Assembly: GCF_030067675.1 (NCBI RefSeq)
Contig: NZ_JASJEV010000002.1
Location: forward strand, 124,001 to 188,000
Direction of reading: 5' to 3'
Source: Chelatococcus albus
GTDB lineage: Bacteria; Pseudomonadota; Alphaproteobacteria; Rhizobiales; Beijerinckiaceae
DNA length: 64,000 nucleotides
Position 1 is the stretch's first letter. The number at the start of each line of letters is the position of its first letter. The position numbers and the translations under genes were made by a program. The notes beneath the pieces are model-generated. The model had not been told where the DNA came from. It saw only the letters and a program-made list of their open reading frames with translations, and did no database searches. Of the stretch, positions 22,105-31,375 are shown one piece after another.

Positions 22105-22878
22105 ATGCAGGCGAGCGCGGCGGACGACGGAACGCGGGGCGGCCGCAGCTCCGTGGATGCGGAGGAGGTGGCGCGCTTCGAGGCCATGGCCGGGACATGG
22201 TGGGACCCGAAGGGGCCGATGCGCGTCCTGCACCGCTTCAATCCGGTGCGCCTCGCCTATATCCGTGATGCCGCGGCCGCGCACTTCGGCCGCGACGCGC
22301 GGTCGGCGGCGCCGCTCGACGGCCTGACCCTTCTCGACGTCGGCTGCGGCGGCGGCGTCCTGTCCGAGCCCATGGCGCGGCTCGGCGCGCGGGTCACCGG
22401 GCTCGATCCCGCGGCCGGCAACGTCGCGGTCGCGCGCCTGCACGCCGAGCGCGGCGGGCTTTCCATCGATTACCGCCAGGAGACCGTCGAGAGCCTCGCC
22501 GCCCGCGGCGAGGGCTTCGACGTCGTGCTCGCCATGGAGGTGGTGGAGCACGTGGCCGACGTGCAGGCCTTCGTCGACGCCCTCTGCTCCGTAACGAAGC
22601 CCGGTGGCCTCCTCGTGATGGCGACCATCAACCGCACGCTGAAATCCTACGCGCTCGCCATCGTTGGCGCAGAATACCTGCTGCGCTGGCTGCCCAAGGG
22701 CACGCACGACTGGGATAAGTTCGTCACCCCCGACGAGCTCACCGACGCGATCGAGGCGAACGGGCTTGCCGTCGTCAACCGCACCGGTGTCGTCTACAGC
22801 CCGTTCCGCGACGAATGGAGCGCCTCGCGCGACACGGACGTCAACTACATGCTGACGGCGGCGAAGCCGATGGCGTGA
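22105..22878 (+). CDS. ubiG: Ubiquinone O-methyltransferase UbiG
   Basis: A 257-residue class I methyltransferase performing the two O-methylations of ubiquinone synthesis. The pre-domain signature EEVARFEAMAGTWWDPKGPM (20-39), SAM motif LDVGCGGG (77-84) and the UbiG-type NRTLKSYALAIVGAEY are clear. I choose the ATG at 22105 because GAGGAGG stands 5 bases before it; an ATG at 22039 in frame would add 22 non-conserved residues. It is divergent from lysC, as in many Hyphomicrobiales. Confidence 0.93.
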   Translation: MQASAADDGTRGGRSSVDAEEVARFEAMAGTWWDPKGPMRVLHRFNPVRLAYIRDAAAAHFGRDARSAAPLDGLTLLDVGCGGGVLSEPMARLGARVTGLDPAAGNVAVARLHAERGGLSIDYRQETVESLAARGEGFDVVLAMEVVEHVADVQAFVDALCSVTKPGGLLVMATINRTLKSYALAIVGAEYLLRWLPKGTHDWDKFVTPDELTDAIEANGLAVVNRTGVVYSPFRDEWSASRDTDVNYMLTAAKPMA

Positions 22879-22913
22879 ACGGGATTCCAGGGAGCGCCGG
22901 GCGGGCGCGCCGT

Positions 22914-23378
22914 TCAGTTGCGCTCGTCCGGCAGCACCGGCAGGGGCATGACGTCGATACCCTCCTCGATGAGGGCGCGAGCCTCGTCGGCGGTAGCCTT
23001 GCCGTAGATGGCGCGCTCCTCGATGTCGCCGGCGTGCATGCGGCGCGCTTCCTCGGGGAAGCGCTCGCCGACATTCTCGGCGTGCTCCACCACGTGGCGC
23101 TTGAGCGCGCGCAACATGTCGCGCATCTGCCGCTCCTTCTCGGAGAGAAGGGCGACCTGCGCCGGCGCTTCGGGTTGGGCGGGCGCGGGGCGCTGCGCCG
23201 GCTTCGCCTCGCGGCGGGCCACGACCGCAGGCGCCATGATGGTCTTGCCGACCTTGTGCGAGCCGCAGGTGGGACAGGTGACGAGGCCGCGCCCGACCTG
23301 CGCGTCGTAGGCTGCGCTGTCGGGAAACCAGCTCTCGAATTCATGCGCCTGGTCGCAGACCAGGGTGTAACGGATCAT
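22914..23378 (-). CDS. DUF1178 zinc-ribbon-like protein
   Basis: A 154-residue protein of the DUF1178 family. The N-terminus carries Cys8 and a CPTC pair (about 35-38) that look like a zinc ribbon, then a Pro/Ala/Glu-rich linker and a C-terminal helical domain with the conserved HVVEHAENVGERFPEEARRM and AIYGKATADEARALIEEG stretches. No function is established. It ends an apparent operon of comF, glutaredoxin, nitrilase-family and DUF1178 genes, an arrangement common in alphaproteobacteria. Confidence 0.85.
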   Translation of the reverse strand: MIRYTLVCDQAHEFESWFPDSAAYDAQVGRGLVTCPTCGSHKVGKTIMAPAVVARREAKPAQRPAPAQPEAPAQVALLSEKERQMRDMLRALKRHVVEHAENVGERFPEEARRMHAGDIEERAIYGKATADEARALIEEGIDVMPLPVLPDERN

Positions 23379-23432
23379 GACGCGGCCATCCTCACGCGAG
23401 AGACATGGTCACAGCGAGCCGTTACACAAGTG

Positions 23433-24302
23433 TCACGCCGTCGCAGCGCGCGCCGCGACCGCCTCGGCGGAACGGTCGACGACGAAGCGGCGCGTGTGGG
23501 CGAGGGTCGGGATGCGCTGCCGTGCGTCCGCCACCAGCGCCGGGTCGATCGTCGCCAGGATGACGCCCGGCGCATCGCCGGCTTCCGCCAACACCCGCCC
23601 CCAGGGATCGACGATGATCGAATGGCCATAGGTCTCGCGGCCGTCTGCGTGCAGGCCCCCTTGCGCCGCCGAGATCATGAAGGAGCCGGTCTCGATGGCG
23701 CGGGCGCGCTGCAGCACCTGCCAGTGGGCCTCGCCCGTCTGGCGCGTGAAGGCGGCCGGAGCGGAGAGAAAGGAGGCGCCTGCCTCCGCAAGCGCGCGAT
23801 AGAGATAGGCGAAGCGCACGTCGTAGCAGATGCTGAGGCCCAGGAGCCCCCACGGCGTCGGGGCGAGCACGGCGCGCTCGCCGCCCGTGTAGGTCGCCGA
23901 TTCGCGCCAGCTCTCGCCGTTCGGCAGGTCGACGTCGAAGAGGTGCACCTTGTCGTAGGTCGCGACGATGTCGCCGGCGCGGTCGATGACGATCGCCCGG
24001 TTGGCGATCTTGTCGCCCTCCTTCAGCGCCAGCGAGCCGATGTGCACGACGATCCCGCGCTCGCGCGCCACGTCGCGCATGGTGGCGATCAGGGGGTCGT
24101 CGTCCTGCGCGTGGACGGCGGCGAAGAGCCTTGCCCGCTCGCGCTCGACGAGCGCCGTCATCTCCGGCGTCTGCACGTAGTGGGCGCCGGCGTCGGAGGC
24201 CTCGCGCACCAGCCGCACGGCAGCATCGCGATTCTCGGCCGGGTCGCGCGTCGAGCGCATCTGCGCGCAGGCGGCGATGAAGGGGCGGGCGGTGTCGGTC
24301 AT
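23433..24302 (-). CDS. Carbon-nitrogen hydrolase (Nit family)
   Basis: A 289-residue nitrilase-superfamily amidase with the Glu-Lys-Cys triad at E47 (TPEMT), K118 (YDKVHLFD) and C159 (LSICYDVRF). It resembles the Nit1/NIT2 branch, whose members hydrolyse omega-amides or deaminated glutathione formed by transaminase side reactions. The position next to a glutaredoxin gene fits a glutathione-repair role, but the substrate is inferred. The stop of the upstream glutaredoxin is 12 bases away. Confidence 0.88.
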   Translation of the reverse strand: MTDTARPFIAACAQMRSTRDPAENRDAAVRLVREASDAGAHYVQTPEMTALVERERARLFAAVHAQDDDPLIATMRDVARERGIVVHIGSLALKEGDKIANRAIVIDRAGDIVATYDKVHLFDVDLPNGESWRESATYTGGERAVLAPTPWGLLGLSICYDVRFAYLYRALAEAGASFLSAPAAFTRQTGEAHWQVLQRARAIETGSFMISAAQGGLHADGRETYGHSIIVDPWGRVLAEAGDAPGVILATIDPALVADARQRIPTLAHTRRFVVDRSAEAVAARAATA

Positions 24303-24314
24303 GGTCGGGGCCGG

Positions 24315-24575
24315 TCAGGCGGCGGCGAGCAGCGGGTCGAGCTCGCCGCGGCCGTCGAGGGCGAAGAGGTCGTCGCAGCCGCCGACATGGCGGTCGCCGA
24401 TGAAGATCTGCGGCACCGTGGTGCGGCCGCCGGAGCGCGTGATCATCTCCTCGCGCCGCTCGGGCTCGACCTCGATGTCGACCTCGGTGAAGGGGACACC
24501 CTTGCGGCCGAGCAGCGCCTTGGCGGCCTGCGAATAGCTGCACCAGGACTTCGAATAGACGGTGACGGGGGGCAT
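24315..24575 (-). CDS. grxC: Glutaredoxin (GrxC type) with WCSYS active site
   Basis: An 86-residue glutaredoxin. The active-site sequence is W-C-S-Y-S at residues 11-15, so the usual second cysteine (CPYC) is serine; the TVPQIFIG cis-proline loop and GGCDDL glutathione site are intact. Bacterial GrxC normally has CPYC. A WCSYS centre is known in a plant chloroplast glutaredoxin (GrxS12), which works by a monothiol mechanism, so this protein probably deglutathionylates rather than reducing disulfides by a dithiol route. It sits between comF and the nitrilase gene. Confidence 0.9.
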   Translation of the reverse strand: MPPVTVYSKSWCSYSQAAKALLGRKGVPFTEVDIEVEPERREEMITRSGGRTTVPQIFIGDRHVGGCDDLFALDGRGELDPLLAAA

Positions 24576-24627
24576 TCAGATCTCCGGATCGCGGTGCGAT
24601 CGTGCTTCGCCGGCAATATAGGAACGC

Positions 24628-25428
24628 TCAGGCCTCGCCGACAACCCGCGCGAAGGCGAGGACATCGACGCAGCTCGCCCCGCCCCGCAGGAGCGCCCGG
24701 GCGGCGGCATTGGCAGTGGCGCCCGTCGTCAGCACGTCGTCGACGAGGAGGATGCGCCTGCCGGACAGAGCAGGCCGCGCCGCCTCGGGGACGGCGAGCG
24801 CCCCCTGCAGGTTTGTCGCCCGCTCGGCCCGGCTGAGGCCGACCTGGGGGCGCGTGCGCTTGCGCCGCACGAGGGCAAAGGCATCCCACGGAACGCCGCT
24901 CTCGCGCGAAACGACCTCGGCGAGCAGCGCCGCCTGGTTGAAGCGCCGCCGCCACAGGCGGGCGCGGTGCAGCGGAACGGGCACGATCAGGTCCGCATCG
25001 GCGAGCAGTTCCGCTCCAGCGCGCGTCATCATGCGTCCCATGGCTTGGGCGAGTTCCAGCCGGTCGCCGTATTTCAGCCGGTGGACGAGGGCCCGCGCGG
25101 TGCCCTCGTGGCGCGCCACGGCGCGGGCGCGGGCGAAGACGGGCGGATCGGCGATCGCCGCCGGCGACAGGAGCGGGCCGCCGATGTCGAGCGCAAACGG
25201 CGTGCCCAGACGTTCGCAGAAGGGACGCTCGATGAGCGAGAGGCCCCGCCAGCAGGGAGCGCAGAGCGCGTGCGCCTCGGCGGTCGCCGCTCCGCAGGCG
25301 ATGCAGGACGGCGGGTAGACGAGGCCGATCGCCGCGCCGATCGCGCGGCGGGCCAGGATCGCCGCCGCCCAGGGGCGTGACCACGGCCTCGCCCGCGGCC
25401 CGTTTCCAGAGGTACCATCATCCCCCAT
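24628..25428 (-). CDS. comF: ComF family phosphoribosyltransferase-like protein
   Basis: A 266-residue ComF protein: an N-terminal double-zinc-ribbon-like segment (CIACG and CAPCW) and a C-terminal type I phosphoribosyltransferase fold with RILLVDDVLTTGAT. Homologues are needed for DNA uptake in naturally competent bacteria, but most alphaproteobacterial members are uncharacterised. The ATG at 25428 is chosen; upstream codons in the same frame are not conserved. It leads the operon ending with DUF1178 and is divergent from the methyltransferase gene at 25530. Confidence 0.87.
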   Translation of the reverse strand: MGDDGTSGNGPRARPWSRPWAAAILARRAIGAAIGLVYPPSCIACGAATAEAHALCAPCWRGLSLIERPFCERLGTPFALDIGGPLLSPAAIADPPVFARARAVARHEGTARALVHRLKYGDRLELAQAMGRMMTRAGAELLADADLIVPVPLHRARLWRRRFNQAALLAEVVSRESGVPWDAFALVRRKRTRPQVGLSRAERATNLQGALAVPEAARPALSGRRILLVDDVLTTGATANAAARALLRGGASCVDVLAFARVVGEA

Positions 25429-25529
25429 CCGCCGGCCTCCCCGCGCCGTGTCGCGAGTGTAGCGACCGCCGGGGAGGGGAGGCGAGAGCCTTTGACGGCA
25501 CGCGCGCGCGGGCTCATAACGCCCCGGCC

Positions 25530-26417
25530 ATGACCGCACCGCTCGTCTTCGATCGTCCGCTTCAGCGCCACCGCCTCGCGCGGGCAGCGGCCGCGGGCTT
25601 TGCGGATTTTCTCGCGGCCCGCGCCGCGGAGGAGCTCGGCGAGCGGCTCGGCGCCGTCCTGCGCCGATTCACACTGGCGCTCGACCTCGGCTCGCCGACG
25701 CCGCACGCGGCGAGGATCCTCGCCACCGGCGGCTTCGCCGAGCGCGTGGTGCGGGCCGCGCCGACGCCGACGCTCGCCGCACCCGGCGGCCTCGTCGCCG
25801 ACGAGGAGGCACTGCCTTTCGCGCCGGAGCGCTTCGACCTCGTCGTGTCGCTCCTTGCCCTACAGAGCGTGAACGACCTGCCGGGCAGCTTGGTGCAGAT
25901 CCGGCGCGCGCTCAAGCCCGACGGGCTGTTCATGGGCTGCCTCCTCGGCGGTGCGAGCCTGACCGAGCTGCGACAGGCCTTTGCCGCCGCGGAGGCGGAG
26001 GTGGAGGGCGGGGTGAGCCCGCGGGTCGCCCCCTTCGCCGACCTGCGGGATCTCGGCCACCTCCTGCAGCGGGCGGGGCTCGCCCTGCCGGTCACCGACG
26101 TCGACAGCGTCACGGTCCGCTACGGCGATCCCTTCGCCCTGATGCGCGACCTGCGCGCCATGGGGCTCACCAACACGCTGAGAGAGCGGCGGCGCACGCC
26201 GCTGCGGCGCACCACCCTCCTGCGCGCGGCGGAGATCTACGCCGAGCGCTTCGCCGCCCCCGACGGGCGTGTGCCCGCGACCTTCGAGCTCGTCTGGCTC
26301 TCCGGCTGGGCGCCGCACGAGAGTCAGCAGAAGCCGCTCCAGCCCGGCTCCGCGCGGATGCGGCTTGCGGAAGCGCTCGGCACGCGCGAGCAACCGGTCG
26401 GCAAGAACCGCGGCTGA
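25530..26417 (+). CDS. SAM-dependent methyltransferase, BioC/NDUFAF5-like
   Basis: A 295-residue class I methyltransferase-fold protein. The N-terminus (VFDRPLQRHRLARAAAAGFADFLAARAAEEL) is the signature of the NDUFAF5-like group; the SAM-binding stretch is ALDLGSPTPHAARIL, which lacks the usual GxGxG, and the downstream FDLVVSLLALQSVNDLPGSL is conserved. The mitochondrial relative hydroxylates an arginine in a complex I subunit during assembly, so a complex I role is possible here. BioC activity is less likely because no biotin genes are nearby. Confidence 0.75.
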   Translation: MTAPLVFDRPLQRHRLARAAAAGFADFLAARAAEELGERLGAVLRRFTLALDLGSPTPHAARILATGGFAERVVRAAPTPTLAAPGGLVADEEALPFAPERFDLVVSLLALQSVNDLPGSLVQIRRALKPDGLFMGCLLGGASLTELRQAFAAAEAEVEGGVSPRVAPFADLRDLGHLLQRAGLALPVTDVDSVTVRYGDPFALMRDLRAMGLTNTLRERRRTPLRRTTLLRAAEIYAERFAAPDGRVPATFELVWLSGWAPHESQQKPLQPGSARMRLAEALGTREQPVGKNRG

Positions 26418-26558
26418 GACGGCGGACAGCGCACGGCGCAGCGGCCATCCGGCGGCCCGTGCCTGCCCACCCCGCCGCGGTTCGGGCAGCCCATGCCCTT
26501 GCCGAAGGTGCGGTACCCCATCAAAATTGGAAGAAAAGCGGGGAACGAGGAGGACGCC

Positions 26559-27716
26559 ATGCACGCCTTCACCTTCAACACGGCGCGATCCATCGTTTTC
26601 GGCGATGGTTCGATCAAGCGGCTCGGCGAGATCGCGCGGCGTGAACTGGGCGAGCGCGTCGTTCTCGTCACCGACCCCGGCATCGCCGGCTCGCATCTTC
26701 TTGACGCTGCCCTCGCGGCCCTGAAGTCCGCCCATGTGCGGGTCACGGTCTACGACAAGGTGAAGGCCGATCCGCCGGAGGCGGTGGTGCTGGAGGGGGC
26801 GGCGCTCGCGCGCGAGGTCGGGGCGGAGGGTGTCATCGGCTTCGGCGGCGGCTCCTCCATGGACGTCGCCAAGCTCGTCGCCCTCCTTGCCAAGGGCGAG
26901 GAGACGCTGGACGCCGTCTACGGTGTCGGCAATGTCACGGGTCGGCGCCTGCCGCTCGTGCTCATTCCGACGACGGCGGGCACGGGCTCGGAGGTGACGC
27001 CCATCTCCATCGTCACCACTGGCGATGCGGAAAAGAAGGGCGTCGTCTCGCCCGTGCTGCTGCCGGACGTGGCGCTGCTCGACCCGGAACTCACCTATGC
27101 CCTGCCGCATCACGTGACGGCGGCGACGGGCATGGACGCTATCGTCCATGCCATCGAGGCCTATACCTCGACGAGCGCCAACAACAATCCTCTGTCGCGG
27201 ATGCTCGCCAAGAAGGCGCTGCGCCTCCTCGGCGGCTCGATTCGCTCGGCCGTGCGCGAGGGCACGCACAGCGAGGCGCGGGCCAACATGCTGCTCGGGG
27301 CGATGTTCGCCGGCCAGGCCTTCGCCAACTCGCCGGTCGCCGCCGTGCATGCCCTCGCCTATCCCATCGGCGGCCACTACCACGTGGCGCACGGGCTCTC
27401 GAACGCCCTCGTGCTGCCGCACGTCCTGCGCTTCAACGCCGAGGCCTGCGCCAAGTCCTATGCGGAGCTTGCGCCGCATGCCTTCCCGCACCTGACAGAC
27501 GTGCCGCCGTCGCGGCGGGCGGAGGCTTTCATCGAGGCTCTGCAGCATCTGTCGGCGGAGATCGGCCTGGAGCAGCGCCTGCGCGACGTGCACATCCCGC
27601 AGGACGACCTGCCGCGCCTCGCCGAGGACGCCATGAAGCAGACCCGCCTGCTCGTGAACAATCCCCGTCCGCTCGCGGTCGGCGACGCGCTGGCGATCTA
27701 CCAGGCGGCGTGGTGA
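26559..27716 (+). CDS. Iron-containing alcohol dehydrogenase
   Basis: A 385-residue group III (Fe-dependent) dehydrogenase. NAD-binding GFGGGSSMDVAK and the metal-binding set (Asp in TGMDAIVHAIEAY and three His in HALAYPIGGHYHVAHG) are present. Family members reduce aldehydes or oxidise short alcohols and diols; the substrate cannot be predicted. The ATG at 26559 is chosen because GAGGAGGA lies just upstream; an in-frame ATG at 26493 has none. It stands apart from its neighbours, with 450 bases of non-coding sequence downstream. Confidence 0.87.
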   Translation: MHAFTFNTARSIVFGDGSIKRLGEIARRELGERVVLVTDPGIAGSHLLDAALAALKSAHVRVTVYDKVKADPPEAVVLEGAALAREVGAEGVIGFGGGSSMDVAKLVALLAKGEETLDAVYGVGNVTGRRLPLVLIPTTAGTGSEVTPISIVTTGDAEKKGVVSPVLLPDVALLDPELTYALPHHVTAATGMDAIVHAIEAYTSTSANNNPLSRMLAKKALRLLGGSIRSAVREGTHSEARANMLLGAMFAGQAFANSPVAAVHALAYPIGGHYHVAHGLSNALVLPHVLRFNAEACAKSYAELAPHAFPHLTDVPPSRRAEAFIEALQHLSAEIGLEQRLRDVHIPQDDLPRLAEDAMKQTRLLVNNPRPLAVGDALAIYQAAW

Positions 27717-28166
27717 AACGCCGGGTGCGGGGCCGTTCCGAGCCGGCCCCGGAACCATGGGGCAAGTCCTTGTCCTGCTGGGGCGGACGGCCGGGCCCGG
27801 CTGGCGCCTGACGTCGACCGGCGGGCCTGGATCGCCGCCTGTCGCACCCTTCGCTGGCGTCGTCTCGACAAGGCTCCCCGGGGCTCGGTGATGGTCCGGG
27901 CCGCACCGCTCCTCTCGCCAAGGTTCACCGGTGCGCGTGAGGTCCTTTGCTTGCCAGGCGTTTGGGCGCACTCGGGCAATCCTCGGCAAGCCCTCGGGGC
28001 ACAGACACATGATGACTGCTTGCACATGACGACTGATTGCAAAAGGGGAGTTGTTCCGCCAGGCCGGCAGCACCCGCCGGCGGTTCCCGCCCCCGGCCTG
28101 CGAGCCGCCGTCCGCGGGTCATGGTAAAGGAGGTGTCACCCCTCGCCACCGCGACGAACGGTTGCC
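27717..28166. other. 450-base interval upstream of the thioesterase gene
   Basis: No gene is supported. It contains a tandem 17-base repeat (28007-28040) and a strong Shine-Dalgarno sequence AAAGGAGGTG at 28126-28135 that is not followed at normal spacing by a usual start codon on the + strand. The AT content around 28000-28050 is higher than the surroundings, as expected of a promoter region. Confidence 0.5.
28007..28040 (+). repeat. Tandem 17-bp direct repeat
   Basis: Two adjacent units, ACATGATGACTGCTTGC (28007-28023) and ACATGACGACTGATTGC (28024-28040), identical at 15 of 17 positions. They lie about 130-160 bases upstream of the thioesterase gene. A regulator binding site is a reasonable guess. 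Confidence 0.6.
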
Positions 28167-28604
28167 ATGTCCGAACGCCCGCTTCCTGCGCCCCGCTCCG
28201 CCTTCCGCCTGTTCCGCACCATCCCGACGCGCTGGATGGACAACGACGCCTACGGGCACGTCAACAATGTCATCTACTACAGCTATTTCGACACGGCGGT
28301 GAACGCCTTCCTCGTCGAGAACGGGCTCCTCGCCATCACCGACAGCCCGGTCGTCGGGCTCGTCGTGGAGACCGGCTGCACCTTCTTCGCGAGCGTCGCC
28401 TTTCCCGAGGTGCTGGAGGCGGGCCTGCGTGTCGACCGGCTCGGGCGCTCGTCCGTGCGCTATGCCATCGGCATCTTCCGCGAAGGGGCGGAGGTGCCGG
28501 CGGCGCAGGGCCATTTCGTGCATGTCTACGTCGACCGGAGCACGCAGAGGCCCGTCGGCATCCCGCAGCCGGTGCGCGCCGCCCTCGAGGCACTGCAAGT
28601 CTGA
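28167..28604 (+). CDS. Acyl-CoA thioesterase, 4HBT family
   Basis: A 145-residue hotdog-fold thioesterase. The signature RWMDNDAYGHVNNVIYYSYF (about 23-42) contains the Asp and the GHVNN turn of the 4-hydroxybenzoyl-CoA thioesterase/YbgC type. It probably hydrolyses short or medium acyl-CoA thioesters in the cytosol; the exact substrate is not predictable. The next gene, mutT, is convergent. The ribosome site near its ATG is weak. Confidence 0.85.
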   Translation: MSERPLPAPRSAFRLFRTIPTRWMDNDAYGHVNNVIYYSYFDTAVNAFLVENGLLAITDSPVVGLVVETGCTFFASVAFPEVLEAGLRVDRLGRSSVRYAIGIFREGAEVPAAQGHFVHVYVDRSTQRPVGIPQPVRAALEALQV

Positions 28605-28654
28605 GCATCGAACCGGAAGGGTCTGCTGCGGCCGAGGGGCCGAGCCCGGTCTGC

Positions 28655-29071
28655 CTACATCAGCGCGATGAGATGCGGGATCAGCGGCTCGTCGGCGGGC
28701 GGCATGGGATAGTCGCGCAGCCGCACCGGCCTCACCCACTTCAGCGCCTGGCCCTCGCGTGCCGTCACCGTGCCCTCCCAGCGCCGGCAGACATAGAGCG
28801 GCATGAGCAGGTGGAAGGTCTCGTAGGCGTGGCTGGCGAAGGTGAGGGGGGCGAGGCAGGCCTCCTTCACCGTGATGCCGAGTTCCTCGTGGAGCTCGCG
28901 GATGAGCGTCTCCTCCGGCCGCTCGCCGGGCTCGAACTTGCCGCCCGGGAATTCCCACAGCCCGGCGAGCTGCTTGCCCTCCGGCCGTTGCGCGATGAGC
29001 ACCCGGCCGTCCGCGTCGAGAAGCGCGACGGCGGCGACGAGGACGAGCTTGACGGGAGGGCGCTCGCTCAC
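28655..29071 (-). CDS. mutT: 8-oxo-dGTP diphosphatase MutT
   Basis: A 138-residue Nudix hydrolase. The Nudix box [20 protein letters not shown] continues to EELGI, with the metal-binding glutamates intact. Length and the flanking [16 protein letters not shown] are typical of MutT, which removes oxidised guanine nucleotides. The start is taken as GTG at 29071, overlapping the argJ stop codon as GTGA, so the two genes are translationally coupled. The argJ-mutT neighbourhood is common in Hyphomicrobiales. Confidence 0.88.
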   Translation of the reverse strand: MSERPPVKLVLVAAVALLDADGRVLIAQRPEGKQLAGLWEFPGGKFEPGERPEETLIRELHEELGITVKEACLAPLTFASHAYETFHLLMPLYVCRRWEGTVTAREGQALKWVRPVRLRDYPMPPADEPLIPHLIALM

Positions 29072-30315
29072 GACCGATAGTCGCCGTTGATGGCGACATA
29101 TTCCTTGGTGAGGTCGCAGGTCCATACCGTGGCGCGGCCCGTGCCGAGGCCGAGCGCGACGCGGATGACGATCTCCTGGCCTTTCATATAGGCGGAGGTC
29201 GCCGCCTCGTCGTAGGCGGCGTCGCGGGCGCCGTCGACGGCGACGCGGATGTCGCCGAACCAGATGGCGAGGCGGTCGCGCTCGGCCGGCTCGCCAGCCT
29301 TGCCCACCGCCATGACGACGCGACCCCAGTTGGCGTCCTCGCCGGCGACCGCCGTCTTGACCAGGGGCGAATTGGCGATGGACAGGGCGATGCGCTTGGC
29401 GGAGGCGTCGTCGACGGCGCCCTCCACGCGCACCTCGATGAACTTGCTTGCGCCCTCGCCGTCACGCGCCACCTGCTGGGCAAGATCGCGCAGCAGGTCG
29501 TGGAGCGCTTCGGCGAAGCCGCCGAGCCGCGGATCGCCGGCCTCCGCGACCGCGGGGGCGCCGCGAGCGGCGGCCTTGCCGGTGGCAAAGAGCATCAGCG
29601 TGTCCGAGGTCGAGGTGTCGCTGTCGACCGTGATGGCGTTGAAGGTTGTCTCGACCCCCCTTGCCAGGAGGCCCTGCAACGCACCCGCGGCGATCGGGGC
29701 GTCGGTGACGACGAAGGACAGCATGGTCGCCATGTCGGGGGCGATCATGCCGGCGCCCTTGGCGATGCCGTTGATCGTGACCGGGACGCCGGCGATCTCG
29801 GCCGTGCGCGTCGCCACCTTGGGGAAGGTGTCGGTCGTCATGATGGCCCTGGCTGGCTCGATCCAGGGACCGGCGGCGGCGCGGGCGGCGCAGTTCTCCA
29901 GCACGCCCTCGAATTTCGTGGCGTCGAGCGGCTCCCCGATGACGCCGGTGGAGGCGAGGAACACCTCGTCCGGCCGGCAGCCGGCGGCCCTGGCGGCGAT
30001 GGCGGCGGTGAGTTCGACCGCCTGGCGGCCCTTCATCCCCGTGAAGGCGTTGGCATTGCCCGAATTGACGACGAGCGCGCGCGCCCGGCCGCCGGCGAGA
30101 TTGGCGCGGCACCAGTCCACGGGGGCGGAGGGGCATTTCGAGCGCGTGAAGACGCCAGCCGCCGTCGTGCCTTCGTCGAAGAGGGCAAAGAGCACGTCGG
30201 TCCGGCCCCGGTAGCGGATGCCGGCCTCGGCGGTGGCGAAGCGCACGCCCTCAACCGCGGGCATGGCGGGGATGCTCTTCGGGGCGAGGGGGGAGACGGG
30301 AGAGGCTTTGGCCAT
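29068..30315 (-). CDS. argJ: Bifunctional ornithine acetyltransferase / N-acetylglutamate synthase
   Basis: A 415-residue ArgJ proenzyme. It self-cleaves before the catalytic Thr197 in PDMATMLSF to give alpha and beta chains. It recycles the acetyl group from N-acetylornithine to glutamate in arginine synthesis, and may also make N-acetylglutamate from acetyl-CoA. [10 protein letters not shown] (84-93) and [10 protein letters not shown] (121-130) form the substrate site. It lies between the parvulin and mutT genes on one strand. Confidence 0.95.
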   Translation of the reverse strand: MAKASPVSPLAPKSIPAMPAVEGVRFATAEAGIRYRGRTDVLFALFDEGTTAAGVFTRSKCPSAPVDWCRANLAGGRARALVVNSGNANAFTGMKGRQAVELTAAIAARAAGCRPDEVFLASTGVIGEPLDATKFEGVLENCAARAAAGPWIEPARAIMTTDTFPKVATRTAEIAGVPVTINGIAKGAGMIAPDMATMLSFVVTDAPIAAGALQGLLARGVETTFNAITVDSDTSTSDTLMLFATGKAAARGAPAVAEAGDPRLGGFAEALHDLLRDLAQQVARDGEGASKFIEVRVEGAVDDASAKRIALSIANSPLVKTAVAGEDANWGRVVMAVGKAGEPAERDRLAIWFGDIRVAVDGARDAAYDEAATSAYMKGQEIVIRVALGLGTGRATVWTCDLTKEYVAINGDYRS

Positions 30316-30439
30316 GGCGGGTTGTCGGGGGAGAGGGGAGCGGGTGCCTGGCGGGCTCTCTCGAGCCCGGCAAGGCGGTTTCCGCGGTTGGCCCGCGGAC
30401 GGGGGACACCGACCCCAGGCGGGGCCGGCGTCGGGCCGA

Positions 30440-31375
30440 TCAAGGCTTCTTCGGCTCGGCCGGCTTGGCGTCGGGCGCCTTGTCCTCGGCCTTGTCCAGG
30501 CGTTCGATCTTCGCCTTGGCGCGCAGGGCGAGGATGAGATCCTGCTGGGTCTTGCGGGCGAGGTAGTTCTCGACCTGGTCCTTGACCTCCTCGAAGGTCG
30601 GCAGCGGTTTCACGCGCTTGTCCTCGAGCCTGATCACGTGCCAGCCGAACTGGCTCTTCACCGGCTCGGAAAGCTGGCCGGGCTCGAGCTTGAAGGCCGC
30701 CTCGGCGAACTCGGGTACCATGCGGTCCCTCGTAAAATAGCCGAGGTCGCCGCCTTCCTTGCCGGAGCCGGGGTCCTTCGACACCTCGCCCGCGACCTTG
30801 GCGAAGTCCTCGCCGCCCTTGAGGCGGGCGTGCACCTTCTTCGCCTCCTCTTCGGTCTCGACGAGGATGTGGCGCGCGCGCACCTCCTGCTCCGGCTTCA
30901 GGTTCGCCACGGTGTCGTCGTAGAGCTTGCGCGCCGCTTCCGGCGTCATCGCCTTCTTGACCTCGCGGGCGAGATAATCGTCGAGCAGGACCTTGTCGCG
31001 GAAATAGGCGACGCGACGGGCGAAGTCCGGCTCGGCGTCGACCTTGGCGTCGAGCGCAGCCTTCGCGCCGATCCTGAGGTCGATGACATAGCTGAGGACG
31101 TAGTCGCGCTTCTGCGCCTCGGCCATGGCCGGCAGGCGCTCGCCGAGGTCCTCGGCGGCGATGTCGAGATCCTTCTGGGTGATCGGCGCACCGTCGACGC
31201 GGGCGAGCACCTGGTCTTCGGGCTTGACAGCGGCGCCGGGCGCAGCGGCCGGCTTGCCGGTCTCCGCCTTGGGATCGGTCTTCGGCGCCGTCTGCGCGAC
31301 GGCGGCGCCGGCGAGGCCGGCGGCGAGAAGGGTGCCCGCCATGATGGCGAGCGTGAAGGGGCGACGCGTGGTCAT
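30440..31375 (-). CDS. Periplasmic parvulin-type peptidyl-prolyl isomerase
   Basis: A 311-residue secreted foldase. An N-terminal signal peptide ([21 protein letters not shown], cleaved near residue 28) precedes a SurA/PrsA-like N-terminal helical region and a parvulin domain (about 165-260) with [29 protein letters not shown] and the FGWHVIRL end motif. A Lys/Ala/Pro-rich tail follows. It probably helps fold outer-membrane or periplasmic proteins, and it is divergent from secA. Confidence 0.87.
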   Translation of the reverse strand: MTTRRPFTLAIMAGTLLAAGLAGAAVAQTAPKTDPKAETGKPAAAPGAAVKPEDQVLARVDGAPITQKDLDIAAEDLGERLPAMAEAQKRDYVLSYVIDLRIGAKAALDAKVDAEPDFARRVAYFRDKVLLDDYLAREVKKAMTPEAARKLYDDTVANLKPEQEVRARHILVETEEEAKKVHARLKGGEDFAKVAGEVSKDPGSGKEGGDLGYFTRDRMVPEFAEAAFKLEPGQLSEPVKSQFGWHVIRLEDKRVKPLPTFEEVKDQVENYLARKTQQDLILALRAKAKIERLDKAEDKAPDAKPAEPKKP

